Positions 6,424-12,847 of a stretch of 17,320 nt of DNA are shown one piece after another (within the stretch, counting starts at the first letter, position 1; each line of letters starts with the position of its first letter). This DNA comes from CAZJNX01 sp964547415 (GTDB taxonomy: Bacteria; Pseudomonadota; Alphaproteobacteria; Rhizobiales; Amorphaceae), in contig CAZJNX010000100.1 in assembly GCA_964547415.1 (NCBI GenBank), positions 1 to 17,320 of the forward strand, given 5' to 3'. A program made the position numbers and the translations under genes. The notes under the pieces were generated by a model. That model saw only the letters and a program-made list of their open reading frames with translations, ran no database searches and was not told where the DNA came from.

Positions 6424-6435
6424 CACGGGCCCGTG
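6424..6435. repeat. 12-bp palindrome in the RTX/membrane-protein divergent gap
   Basis: CACGGGCCCGTG is perfectly palindromic. It lies about 57 bases beyond the CRP-like site and about 117 bases before the start at 6552. It could be an operator for the membrane-protein gene, but in DNA this GC-rich such a palindrome may also be chance. Confidence 0.25.
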
Positions 6436-6551
6436 ATGATCCGTGCCCGGTGTTTGATGGGCGGGCGTGTTCAACCCGTCATCAAGAAGGCGCAAGTGAT
6501 GGTCGCCGGCCGATCGCGGCCCGGCTCCACGCCATGAACGGAGACAGCACC

Positions 6552-7049
6552 ATGGCCACCGTCACCGACACCCGCTCCGCCGGCCTCGACGTCGTCCGCT
6601 CCATCTGGACGATGCTGGTCGCCGGGGCCCTGTCGACCATCGCCTTCGACTTCTTCGGCCAGAGCCTCAGCCCCATGCTGGGCTTCTCCGGCCTCGCCCC
6701 GGTTCCCCTCGCCACCCAGGTCGTCCAGGTCCTGACCGGCGAGACGCTCTCCTGGGCCGGCCACGGCCTCCACTACCTGGCGGGCATGATCGCCTATCCG
6801 CTCGGCTGGATGCTGATCGTCGACCCCTTGCGCAAGCGCTTCGGCGTCAACTGGCTGGTCGCCGCCGTCGCCTACGGCGTGGCGCTTTGGGTCTTCGCGC
6901 TGTTCGTCATGGCCCACCTCGTCGCCGGCAATCCCCCGTTCCTGGGCTTTGCGCAGATCACCCGGGTCGCCCTCGTCGGACACGTCCTGTTCGCGGTGGT
7001 GACGGCCGCCGTTGTCCTGTGGCGGGAGCGGACGGCGCGGGCCGCCTGA
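6552..7049 (+). CDS. Conserved-looking 4-TM membrane protein of unknown function
   Basis: I cannot name a family with confidence. The 165-aa product has four hydrophobic segments at about 15-36, 70-90, 100-122 and 136-157, with short loops and a basic C terminus (LWRERTARAA). Histidines lie in or at the ends of three of the helices (H71, H74, H122, H144) and Pro/Gly turns separate them. This arrangement is compatible with cofactor or metal binding but does not prove it. I chose the ATG at 6552 because GGAGA ends seven bases before it; the ATG at 6534 has no such site. The gene ends only three bases before the convergent hydrolase stop. It is divergent from the RTX gene across a 261-bp gap. 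Confidence 0.65.
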   Translation: MATVTDTRSAGLDVVRSIWTMLVAGALSTIAFDFFGQSLSPMLGFSGLAPVPLATQVVQVLTGETLSWAGHGLHYLAGMIAYPLGWMLIVDPLRKRFGVNWLVAAVAYGVALWVFALFVMAHLVAGNPPFLGFAQITRVALVGHVLFAVVTAAVVLWRERTARAA

Positions 7050-7052
7050 CGG

Positions 7053-8261
7053 TCAGTCCCGGCCGGGGCGGAGGATCCCGGCGAGGAAGGCGAAGGCCGC
7101 CTCGTCGAAGACCTCCCGTCCCGTTCCCTCGCAGTGGCCGCCGGCGCCCTCGGCCGCCGTGAAGCGCCGGAAGGTGACCGGGGCGGCCGTCATCGCCTCG
7201 GCGAGCGCCCGCCCCTGGCGCGTGGAGACGGGGTCCTCCTCGTTGTCGCACACGAGGGTCGGGCAGCGGATCGCCGGCGCGGCCTCCCGGTTGTGGAAGT
7301 CCCGGAGGGCGCGCAGGTAGGCCCTGGCGGAGGACAGGCCGTGGGCCGCCATCCTCGGGCGGAACAGCCGCCGCCCCGCCGGGCTCGCCTCGAGGGCGGC
7401 GAAGGCCGCCTCGCTCTCGCGATCGTCCCGCCACAGCGCCTCGCGCAGCGGCGGCGGCAGGCGCTCCACCGCCGCCGCGCCCACGTCGTACTGCCCCGGA
7501 TCGAGGACGAGGGCGGCGAGCCGCCCCTCCCCCGCCGCCCCGCGCGGCACCAGAAGCCCGCCGAAGCTGATGCCCACGGCCGCGATCCGCTCCCCGTCGA
7601 TCTCCGCGAGCGCCGTCATGGCGTCGAGGACGGCGCCGATCACCGGGCCCCAGTCGGGCCGCATGAACAGGCGGATACCCGGGTCGATGAGGCTCGCCCC
7701 CTGCCCCGGCCCGTCGACGGCGAGGACCGCGTAGCCCCGCTCCACCGCCGGCAGGCCCACCATCGTCGTCATCTCCTCGGCCGTCGAATCGTAGCCGCCC
7801 GGGACGAGGAGCGCCGGGAACGGCCCCTCCCCCGCCGGCACGGCGAGGATCGCCGGCAGGTGCGTTCCCTCGAACGGGATCGCGAGCCGCCGGGCGGGCA
7901 GGGGCGACAGAGCGAGCCAGCGGTCGAACGCCGCCCGGTGGGCGCGCCAGGCCCCCTGCAGGATCGCCCCGTCGAGGTCGTGCCGGTGGAAGAAGCCGGC
8001 CTGCCGCCACGCCTCCGCGGCGCGCAGGAAGAGGCGGCGGGCGCTCTCCGGCTCGCCGTGGGCGACGGCGGCCTCCCCGCGCTCGCACAGGCTCTTGCCG
8101 AGGGCGGACCATCGGGCGTGCCAGGAGGCGTCGTCGCCGTCGGCGATGCGGGCGGCGAGCGCCGTGACCTCCCCCGCCGAGGCGGCGCCGAGGTAGACCT
8201 TGGCAAGGCTCCGGGCAAGCTGGGCGTTGTAATCGGGCGTGGTGAACGGTTCGACGGCCAT
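7053..8261 (-). CDS. Alpha/beta hydrolase, FrsA/DUF1100-like with N-terminal helical domain
   Basis: This 402-aa serine hydrolase has an N-terminal all-helical region of about 125 residues (TPR-like, SARRLFLRAAEAWRQAGFF) followed by a strand-rich alpha/beta fold. The fold opens with FEGTHLPAILAVPAGEGPFP and LLVPGGYDST, which likely forms the oxyanion hole. The triad can be placed at S232 (nucleophile elbow GISFGG), D343 (CDNEEDPVS) and H376 (GAGGHCEG). The layout is that of the FrsA/DUF1100 group, which includes 2,6-dihydroxypseudooxynicotine hydrolase and other C-C or ester hydrolases. The substrate is unknown. The ATG at 8261 follows GGAAGGAAG at good spacing. It stands alone on the minus strand, so an operon partner gives no clue to its role. 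Confidence 0.8.
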   Translation of the reverse strand: MAVEPFTTPDYNAQLARSLAKVYLGAASAGEVTALAARIADGDDASWHARWSALGKSLCERGEAAVAHGEPESARRLFLRAAEAWRQAGFFHRHDLDGAILQGAWRAHRAAFDRWLALSPLPARRLAIPFEGTHLPAILAVPAGEGPFPALLVPGGYDSTAEEMTTMVGLPAVERGYAVLAVDGPGQGASLIDPGIRLFMRPDWGPVIGAVLDAMTALAEIDGERIAAVGISFGGLLVPRGAAGEGRLAALVLDPGQYDVGAAAVERLPPPLREALWRDDRESEAAFAALEASPAGRRLFRPRMAAHGLSSARAYLRALRDFHNREAAPAIRCPTLVCDNEEDPVSTRQGRALAEAMTAAPVTFRRFTAAEGAGGHCEGTGREVFDEAAFAFLAGILRPGRD

Positions 8262-8377
8262 GGCGCTTCCTTCCGTCGAGGGAGCGGATCCGCGGCCGGA
8301 GGCGCCGGCCGTCCCCCGGGGCTAGCCGATCCCGGGCGGGGCGTCACGCCCGCGGCGCGGCGGGCTCGCACCCGCCC

Positions 8378-8395
8378 GTCGATGTGCTAATCGAC
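8378..8395. promoter_or_regulatory. Inverted repeat GTCGAT-N6-ATCGAC in a divergent promoter region
   Basis: A perfect 6-bp inverted repeat with a 6-bp spacer lies in the 256-bp gap between the hydrolase and the pentapeptide-repeat gene, 24 bp before the CRP-like site. Its size suits a helix-turn-helix dimer. No regulator is adjacent, so it remains a candidate. Confidence 0.35.
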
Positions 8396-8419
8396 CCGCG
8401 GGGGGACGAACCGGCCGAT

Positions 8420-8438
8420 CCGTGACGACCGTCACGGC
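8420..8438 (+). promoter_or_regulatory. CRP/FNR-type operator upstream of the pentapeptide-repeat gene
   Basis: CCGTGACGACCGTCACGGC contains GTGAC-N4-GTCAC. A third half-site follows in register (GTCAC-GGCC-GTGAC, 8431-8444), so the locus holds two overlapping palindromes. The element and its orientation match the site before the RTX gene. Its centre is about 28.5 bp before a TAAGAT box. Confidence 0.5.
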
Positions 8439-8456
8439 CGTGACCGGCTTCTTCCG

Positions 8457-8462
8457 TAAGAT
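8457..8462 (+). promoter_or_regulatory. Candidate -10 box of the pentapeptide-repeat gene
   Basis: TAAGAT matches the sigma-70 -10 consensus at 4 of 6 positions. A start site about 7 bases on, near 8469, leaves a leader of about 48 bases and puts the palindrome centre near -41. There is no recognisable -35 hexamer. Confidence 0.4.
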
Positions 8463-8517
8463 GGAAATCGCACGGGCTCTCGCGTCTCCCGTGCGGCGGC
8501 GGAAGGAAAGGTGCGCC

Positions 8518-9348
8518 ATGTCGCGGATTGTCGTTGTGCCGGTCGCGGTGGCGGCGGCCGCCACCCTGGTCCTGTTGGCCGGGGGCTGGTCGGGCGGGTC
8601 GGTCGCCGCCGGCCCGATGGACGAGCTGATGGCCGACAAGCGCTGCGTGCGCTGTGACCTCGAGCGTGAGGCGATGCGGGCGCTCGACCTGTCGGGGGCG
8701 AACCTCGCCCGCGCCAACCTGCGCGAGGCGGACCTCAAGCACGCCCGGCTCGACGAGGCGAACCTGGTCGACGCGGACCTGAGGCGCGCGGAGATGGAGT
8801 ACAGCTCGCTCCAGGGCGCGGACCTGTCGGACGCGCAGCTCACCGGCACGGACCTCGAGAAGGCGACGGTGGACGGATCGCTCTTTCGCAAGGCCGACAT
8901 GAGGCGGGCCGATTTCAACGAGACGTCGGCGCGGGGCGCGGACTTCTCGGAAGCGGACATCCGCTCCGGCCTGTTCCGGCGCATCGCGGCGCCCGGAGCG
9001 CGCTTCGCCGGCGCAAAGATGAACGACATCGACATCGAGCGCGGCGACCTCAGGGGGGCGGACCTCACTGGCGCCGACCTCTCCCACGCCGACCTCGACC
9101 GTGCGGAGGCGGCGGGGGCGAACTTCTCCGGCGCCAACATGCAGCGCGCCTCGCTCGCCAGCACGAACCTGTCGGGGGCGAACCTCACCGGCGCCCGCCT
9201 CGACAACGCCAAGATGCGGCGCACCAACCTGTCGGGGGCGGACCTCACCGGCGCGAAGGGCCTGCGCCAGGAGCAGCTCGACCTCGCCTGTGGCGACGAG
9301 AAGACCCGCCTGCCGCGCGGCCTCACGATCGAGCGCTGCCCTTACTGA
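8518..9348 (+). CDS. Secreted pentapeptide-repeat protein
   Basis: The 276-aa product starts with a Sec signal peptide (SRIVVVPVAVAAAATLVLLAG, likely cleavage after A31 in SVAAGPM). A short cysteine pair follows (KRCVRCDL, C43 and C46). About 38 consecutive A(D/N)LxX pentapeptides fill residues 55-245, for example ADLTGADLSHADLDRA. They form a square right-handed beta-helix, the Rfr fold. The C-terminal cap (GLRQEQLDLACGDEKTRLPRG, ending ERCPY) carries C258 and C274 and is the usual ending of periplasmic pentapeptide proteins in alphaproteobacteria. The four cysteines may form disulfides. The function of this group is not established; the signal peptide argues against a cytoplasmic gyrase-protecting role. 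The ATG at 8518 follows GGAAGGAAAGG. A longer GTG start at 8422 would lie inside the operator. Confidence 0.9.
   Translation: MSRIVVVPVAVAAAATLVLLAGGWSGGSVAAGPMDELMADKRCVRCDLEREAMRALDLSGANLARANLREADLKHARLDEANLVDADLRRAEMEYSSLQGADLSDAQLTGTDLEKATVDGSLFRKADMRRADFNETSARGADFSEADIRSGLFRRIAAPGARFAGAKMNDIDIERGDLRGADLTGADLSHADLDRAEAAGANFSGANMQRASLASTNLSGANLTGARLDNAKMRRTNLSGADLTGAKGLRQEQLDLACGDEKTRLPRGLTIERCPY
9161..9254 (+). repeat. 60-bp-spaced duplication inside the pentapeptide tract
   Basis: Bases 9161-9194 and 9221-9254 are 34-nt copies differing at two positions, spaced exactly 60 bp (four pentapeptides). They share AACCTGTCGGGGGCG and ACCTCACCGGCGC. The phrase CTGTCGGGGGCG also occurs at 8689-8700. 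Confidence 0.6.
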
Positions 9349-9620
9349 GGAAGGCGCCTCCGGGCCGGGCGGCCCCTCCCGCCCCCGGTCGCCGGGCCCG
9401 CCGCCGCTGCGATCGCGCCGGACCCGGCATTCGCTGGAGGCGCGGAACGGCGGGAAGACGGGTCGATCCCGGAGGGTGCGCCCCGGCTCCCGGCCCCGTC
9501 GGTTCCGGAAGGGCCGGTGTCGGCGGACCATCGGCCCTTCGGCCCCGCCGGCGGAATGCAGGCGGGTTTCGGGGGCCCCGCGCAGCGGCCTTGCGCCGAC
9601 GGGGCGGCCGGTCGTCGGGC
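9349..9620. other. Convergent intergenic region without a gene
   Basis: This is 272 bp between the pentapeptide gene (+) and the amidase (-). A short stem GGGCC-GGGC-GGCCC (9362-9375) lies 14 bases after the pentapeptide stop. An 8-bp inverted repeat GCGCCTCC (9354-9361) / GGAGGCGC (9436-9443) encloses it. Neither is followed by a T-tract. I see no small gene, tRNA or mobile-element end here. Confidence 0.5.
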
Positions 9621-11000
9621 TCAGGCCTCGAGCGGCGCCACCCCGGGCCAGGGGGCCGCGACCTCCACGGCCGCCGCGGCCGACAGGACGAGGCCGTCCC
9701 CGCCGACCGGGCCGACGAGCTGCATGCCCATGGGCCGCCCGTCCTCGGACAGGCCGAACGGGCAGTTCGCGGCGGCGAGACCCGCGAGGTTCGCGAACGT
9801 CGTGAAGACGGCCGACGCCCGGGGGCTCGCCTCCCGGCCCGCGATCGTCCCCGGGAAGGGCTCGCTGCGGGGCCAGGCGAGGGCGGCCGCGGTCGGCGTC
9901 GCCACGAGGTCGACCGTGGCGAAAAGGTCGGCAAGGCGGGCCCTGAGGCCGTGGATCTCGTCCATGCGCTTCACGTAGGCGGGGGCGGAAAGGCCGCGTC
10001 CCCGCTCGCCGAGGGCGGCGATGGCGGCGGTCGCCCGCTCCGCCCGCTCGCCCCGCTCCTCGAGCACCCGCGCCACCCCCGCCGAGGCGACGTCCAGGAA
10101 AGCGGCGTCCACGAGCGCGGGATCGAACGGCGCCTCGATCGGCACGACCTCCGCCCCGAGGTCGGCGAGGCACGCGAGGAAGCGCTCGAAGGCGGCCGCC
10201 ACCTCCCCGTCGACCGGCGCCTCCCCGACCGTGCCGAAGGCGGCGACGGAAAGGCTGTCGAGCCGCTCCCGCGGGGCGGGCGGCGCCGTGCCGGCCATCA
10301 CCGCGAAGGCCACCGCGGCGTCGGCGACCGTGCGGGCCATGGGGCCGACGGTCTGCAGGTCGGCCGCGAGGGCCGGAAAGCCGTGGCGCCGCGGCACGGC
10401 GCCGAGGGATGTCCTGAGGCCGAAGGCGCCCGCGTGGCTCGCCGGCCGGCGGATGGAGCCCCCCGCGTCGGTCGCGACCGCGAGGGGCGCGATGCCGCCC
10501 GCCACCGCCGCCACGGCGCCGCCGCTCGACCCGCCGGGGGTAAGGGCCGGGTCCCACGGATTGCCCGTGGAGCCGAACACCGGGTTGTCCGTGAAGCCCG
10601 CGAGGGAGAGCTCGGGCGTGTTGGTCTTGCCGATGATCACGGCGCCCGCGGCCCTCAGGCGCGCCACCGACACGTCGTCCACCGCCGGCACGTGGCCGGT
10701 GAACATGGCGCTGCCCCAGGTGGCGGGCAGGCCGGCCACGAACAGGTTGTCCTTCACCGTGACGGGGACACCGTCGAGGGGGCCGACGGGCTCGCCCGTC
10801 CGGTGGCGCGCGGCGGCAGCCTCCGCCGCCGCCCGCGCCCCCGCCGCGTCGAGGGCGACGACGGCGTTGAGCACCGGCCCCACCGCCGCCGCCCGGTCGA
10901 GGCAGGCCTCGAGCGCCTCCACCGGATCGGCCGCGCCGGCGCGGAAGCGGGCGGCGAGCGCCGTCGCGGAGAGCGCCCAGAGGGGGGTGGCGCCGCTCAT
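9621..11000 (-). CDS. Amidase, amidase-signature family
   Basis: This 459-aa enzyme hydrolyses an amide to acid plus ammonia or amine. The amidase-signature triad is complete: K83 (PVTVKDNLF), cis-Ser S158 (TPGGSSGGAVAAV) and nucleophile S182 (ATDAGGSIRRPA). The surrounding core is typical, including IGKTNTPELSLAGFTDN. The length fits small-molecule amidases. It is not GatA: neither gatB nor gatC is nearby, and it sits in a hydrolase cluster. Its ATG (11000-10998) overlaps the TGA of the cyclase-family gene as ATGA, so the two are almost certainly co-translated and act on the same compound or pathway. A plausible sequence is ring or N-acyl hydrolysis by the cyclase-family enzyme, then cleavage of the exposed amide here. 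That order is inference. Confidence 0.9.
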   Translation of the reverse strand: MSGATPLWALSATALAARFRAGAADPVEALEACLDRAAAVGPVLNAVVALDAAGARAAAEAAAARHRTGEPVGPLDGVPVTVKDNLFVAGLPATWGSAMFTGHVPAVDDVSVARLRAAGAVIIGKTNTPELSLAGFTDNPVFGSTGNPWDPALTPGGSSGGAVAAVAGGIAPLAVATDAGGSIRRPASHAGAFGLRTSLGAVPRRHGFPALAADLQTVGPMARTVADAAVAFAVMAGTAPPAPRERLDSLSVAAFGTVGEAPVDGEVAAAFERFLACLADLGAEVVPIEAPFDPALVDAAFLDVASAGVARVLEERGERAERATAAIAALGERGRGLSAPAYVKRMDEIHGLRARLADLFATVDLVATPTAAALAWPRSEPFPGTIAGREASPRASAVFTTFANLAGLAAANCPFGLSEDGRPMGMQLVGPVGGDGLVLSAAAAVEVAAPWPGVAPLEA

Positions 11001-11689
11001 TCGTCTAGCATGGCGACGGCGCGGATCGGGCTGCCCGTGCCGCCGCGGATCTTCAGCGGGAAGCCGATGAAGCGGAAGCGGCCCTTGCCAACCAGCTTGT
11101 CGAGGTTCACGAGGCCTTCCACGTGGGTGAAGCCCATGTCGCGGCACACCAGGTGCACCTCGAAGTTGTTCTTGCCCGGCGTGCCGGGGCTCACCGCCTC
11201 GACGCCGAACATGGCGATGCCCTTCTCGCCGAGCCAGGTGGCCGACTCCTTGGTGAGGCCCGGGAAGTCGGTGAGGTAGCCGTCGGTCCCGTAGGCGCGG
11301 CGGTAGAAGTCCATGTGGAGGAGGACCATGTCGCGCGGGCGGATGTCGACGCCCGCCACCTCGATCGCCTGCTGCAGGTCCTCGATGGAGATGTCCGACT
11401 TCAGCGGCTTGTGGGAGAGGTCGAGGCACACCGCCTCGAGGAAGAAGTCCTCCAGCGGCAATTCGTCGATGGACTTCGCGCCGGGTCGGGCGTCGAAATG
11501 GACCGGCGCGTCCACGTGGGTGCCGGCGTGGTCGCCCATGGCGAGCGACATCGTGGCGGAGGAGAACTTGACGCCCCCGGCCTCGCGGATCTCGTCGTGG
11601 GTGCTGTACGGCGTGATCACGATCGAGGGATGGTTCAGGAGCCGCGGCATCTTGTGGTAGATCTCGCGGCTGAGGTCGACGAGCTTCAT
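10997..11689 (-). CDS. Cyclase-family metal-dependent hydrolase (kynurenine formamidase / isatin hydrolase-like)
   Basis: The 230-aa protein has the family motif HxGTHxDxPxH at H54-H64 (GDHAGTHVDAPVHF), whose His and Asp residues bind the catalytic divalent metal. The C-terminal His/Glu pair is present at H179 and E191 (FEVHLVCRDMG, THVEGLVNLDKL). Size and motifs match the cyclase-family fold, which includes KynB, isatin hydrolase and several cyclic-amide or N-formyl hydrolases. No kynurenine-pathway genes are visible, so I do not call it kynB. The start at 11689 has a strong GGAGGGGAG ribosome-binding site. It is the first gene of a two-gene operon with the amidase (ATGA overlap) and is divergent from a crotonase across 131 bp. 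A soluble cytoplasmic enzyme is expected, as there is no signal peptide. Confidence 0.88.
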   Translation of the reverse strand: MKLVDLSREIYHKMPRLLNHPSIVITPYSTHDEIREAGGVKFSSATMSLAMGDHAGTHVDAPVHFDARPGAKSIDELPLEDFFLEAVCLDLSHKPLKSDISIEDLQQAIEVAGVDIRPRDMVLLHMDFYRRAYGTDGYLTDFPGLTKESATWLGEKGIAMFGVEAVSPGTPGKNNFEVHLVCRDMGFTHVEGLVNLDKLVGKGRFRFIGFPLKIRGGTGSPIRAVAMLDE

Positions 11690-11820
11690 TCTCCCCTCCG
11701 TCGGTTGGTGCGCGCGGGCGACCGGACCGGCTTGGCAAGGCCCGTGCCGGACGCCCCCGCGGGATCGACTTCGCCCGCCCGCCATAGCATACAGGCGACA
11801 GGACAGAACGGGAGGAGAGC
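11690..11820. promoter_or_regulatory. Divergent promoter region, cyclase-amidase operon and crotonase
   Basis: This 131-bp gap must hold promoters for both directions. The only A/T-rich patch is CCATAGCATACAGG (11783-11796), which could hold a -10 in either direction, as TAGCAT or CATACA on + and TATGCT on -. I cannot pair it with a convincing -35. Ribosome-binding sites are clear on both edges (GGAGGGGAG for the cyclase, GGGAGGAGAG for the crotonase). Confidence 0.35.
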
Positions 11821-12645
11821 ATGCAGCAGGACGCGCGGACAGCGGGAAGCGGCGCCGGAACGGAGGCGGCGGACGAGCTCCTCTACACCGTCGAGGACGG
11901 GATCGGCCGCGTCGTCTTCAACCGCCCGCACCGGCGGAACGCCTTGACCTTCGCCATGTACGAGCGCCTGACCGAGATCTGCCGGACGGTGCCGACAGAC
12001 GGGTCGGTGAAGGCCATCGTGATGACGGGCGCGGGCGAGAAGGCCTTCGCCGCGGGCACCGACATATCCGCTTTCAAGGATTTCTCGGGCGCGGAGGACG
12101 GCCTCGCCTACGAGGAGAACGGCGAAAAGGTGCTCGAGGCCATCGAGCGCTGCCCGGTGCCGACCATCGCCGCGATCTGCGGCGCCTGCACGGGCGGCGG
12201 TGCGGGCATCGCCGTGGCGTGCGACCTCAGGATCGCCTCGGCGGACGCCCGCTTCGGCTTTCCCATCGCCCGCACCCTCGGCAACTGCCTGTCCATGGAG
12301 AACTACGCCCGCCTCGCCGCCGTGATGGGCCCCGCGCGGGTGATGGAGATGATCCTCATGGCCCGCCTCGTGGAGGCGGAGGAGGCGCAGCGGATCGGCC
12401 TCGTCTCGCAGGTGCTGCCCGACCGGGAGGCGGTGCTCGCCCGGGCCGACGAGATCGCGGCCACCCTCGCGGGCCACGCCCCCCTCACCATGCGCGTCAC
12501 GAAGGAGGCGCTCCGCCGCCTCAGGACCGGCGACGGCGACCAGACCGGCCGCGACCTCATCGCCACCATCTACGGCAGCGAGGATTTCCGCGAGGGCATG
12601 GCCGCCTTCCTCGAGAAGCGCCCGCCCCGCTGGTCGGGCCGCTGA
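11821..12645 (+). CDS. Enoyl-CoA hydratase/isomerase-family (crotonase) protein lacking both hydratase glutamates
   Basis: The 274-aa protein has the crotonase fold. The first oxyanion-hole segment is FAAGTDIS at 76-83. The second is the GGG motif at 125-127 in GACTGGGAGIAVACDLRIA. CoA-thioester chemistry is therefore expected. Aligning by these motifs, the two catalytic glutamates of canonical hydratase are missing: Glu144 of rat ECH falls on G129 and Glu164 on I149 (ARFGFPIARTLGN in place of FGxPE). A standard water addition is therefore unlikely. Isomerase, decarboxylase, dehalogenase or hydrolase chemistry is possible. A 20-residue N-terminal extension precedes the domain. The ATG at 11821 follows GGGAGGAGAG. 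Divergence from the cyclase-amidase operon suggests shared control. Confidence 0.85.
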   Translation: MQQDARTAGSGAGTEAADELLYTVEDGIGRVVFNRPHRRNALTFAMYERLTEICRTVPTDGSVKAIVMTGAGEKAFAAGTDISAFKDFSGAEDGLAYEENGEKVLEAIERCPVPTIAAICGACTGGGAGIAVACDLRIASADARFGFPIARTLGNCLSMENYARLAAVMGPARVMEMILMARLVEAEEAQRIGLVSQVLPDREAVLARADEIAATLAGHAPLTMRVTKEALRRLRTGDGDQTGRDLIATIYGSEDFREGMAAFLEKRPPRWSGR

Positions 12646-12653
12646 CGGCGCGG

Positions 12654-12676
12654 GCCGCCCGCCCGCGGGGGGCGGC
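12654..12676 (+). terminator. GC-rich hairpin after the crotonase gene
   Basis: GCCGCCC (12654-12660) pairs with GGGCGGC (12670-12676) around a 9-nt loop that can itself pair (CCCGCGGG). It begins nine bases after the crotonase stop, in the 202-bp gap before the convergent amidohydrolase. There is no T-tract. A second small stem CGCCG-CTT-CGGCG lies at 12808-12820 nearer the amidohydrolase end. Confidence 0.35.
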
Positions 12677-12847
12677 GGGACGGCCGGTCAACGCCCTTCT
12701 CGCCGACCGACACGCCCGACGCTGCCCGCGCGCGACGGCGCCGCGGCTGCTGGGGCGGCCCCGCCTCCCCGGCCGGCGTTGCCGGCATGGTCCGCGGCCG
12801 GTCCGGGCGCCGCTTCGGCGACGCCGGGGCCGCCCGCGCCCTCACCC

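Noticed and set aside
6454..6485. TTGATG/CATCAA as an FNR box or promoter for the membrane protein
   Set aside because: The half-sites are 20 bp apart, too far for an FNR dimer, and no -10 hexamer lies at 16-18 bp from TTGATG.
9621..11000. Glutamyl-tRNA amidotransferase subunit A
   Set aside because: The family is shared, but no gatB or gatC is adjacent and the gene is coupled to a cyclase-family hydrolase.
10997..11689. Kynurenine formamidase (kynB)
   Set aside because: The motif is common to the whole cyclase family; kynA and kynU are absent and the partner gene is an amidase.
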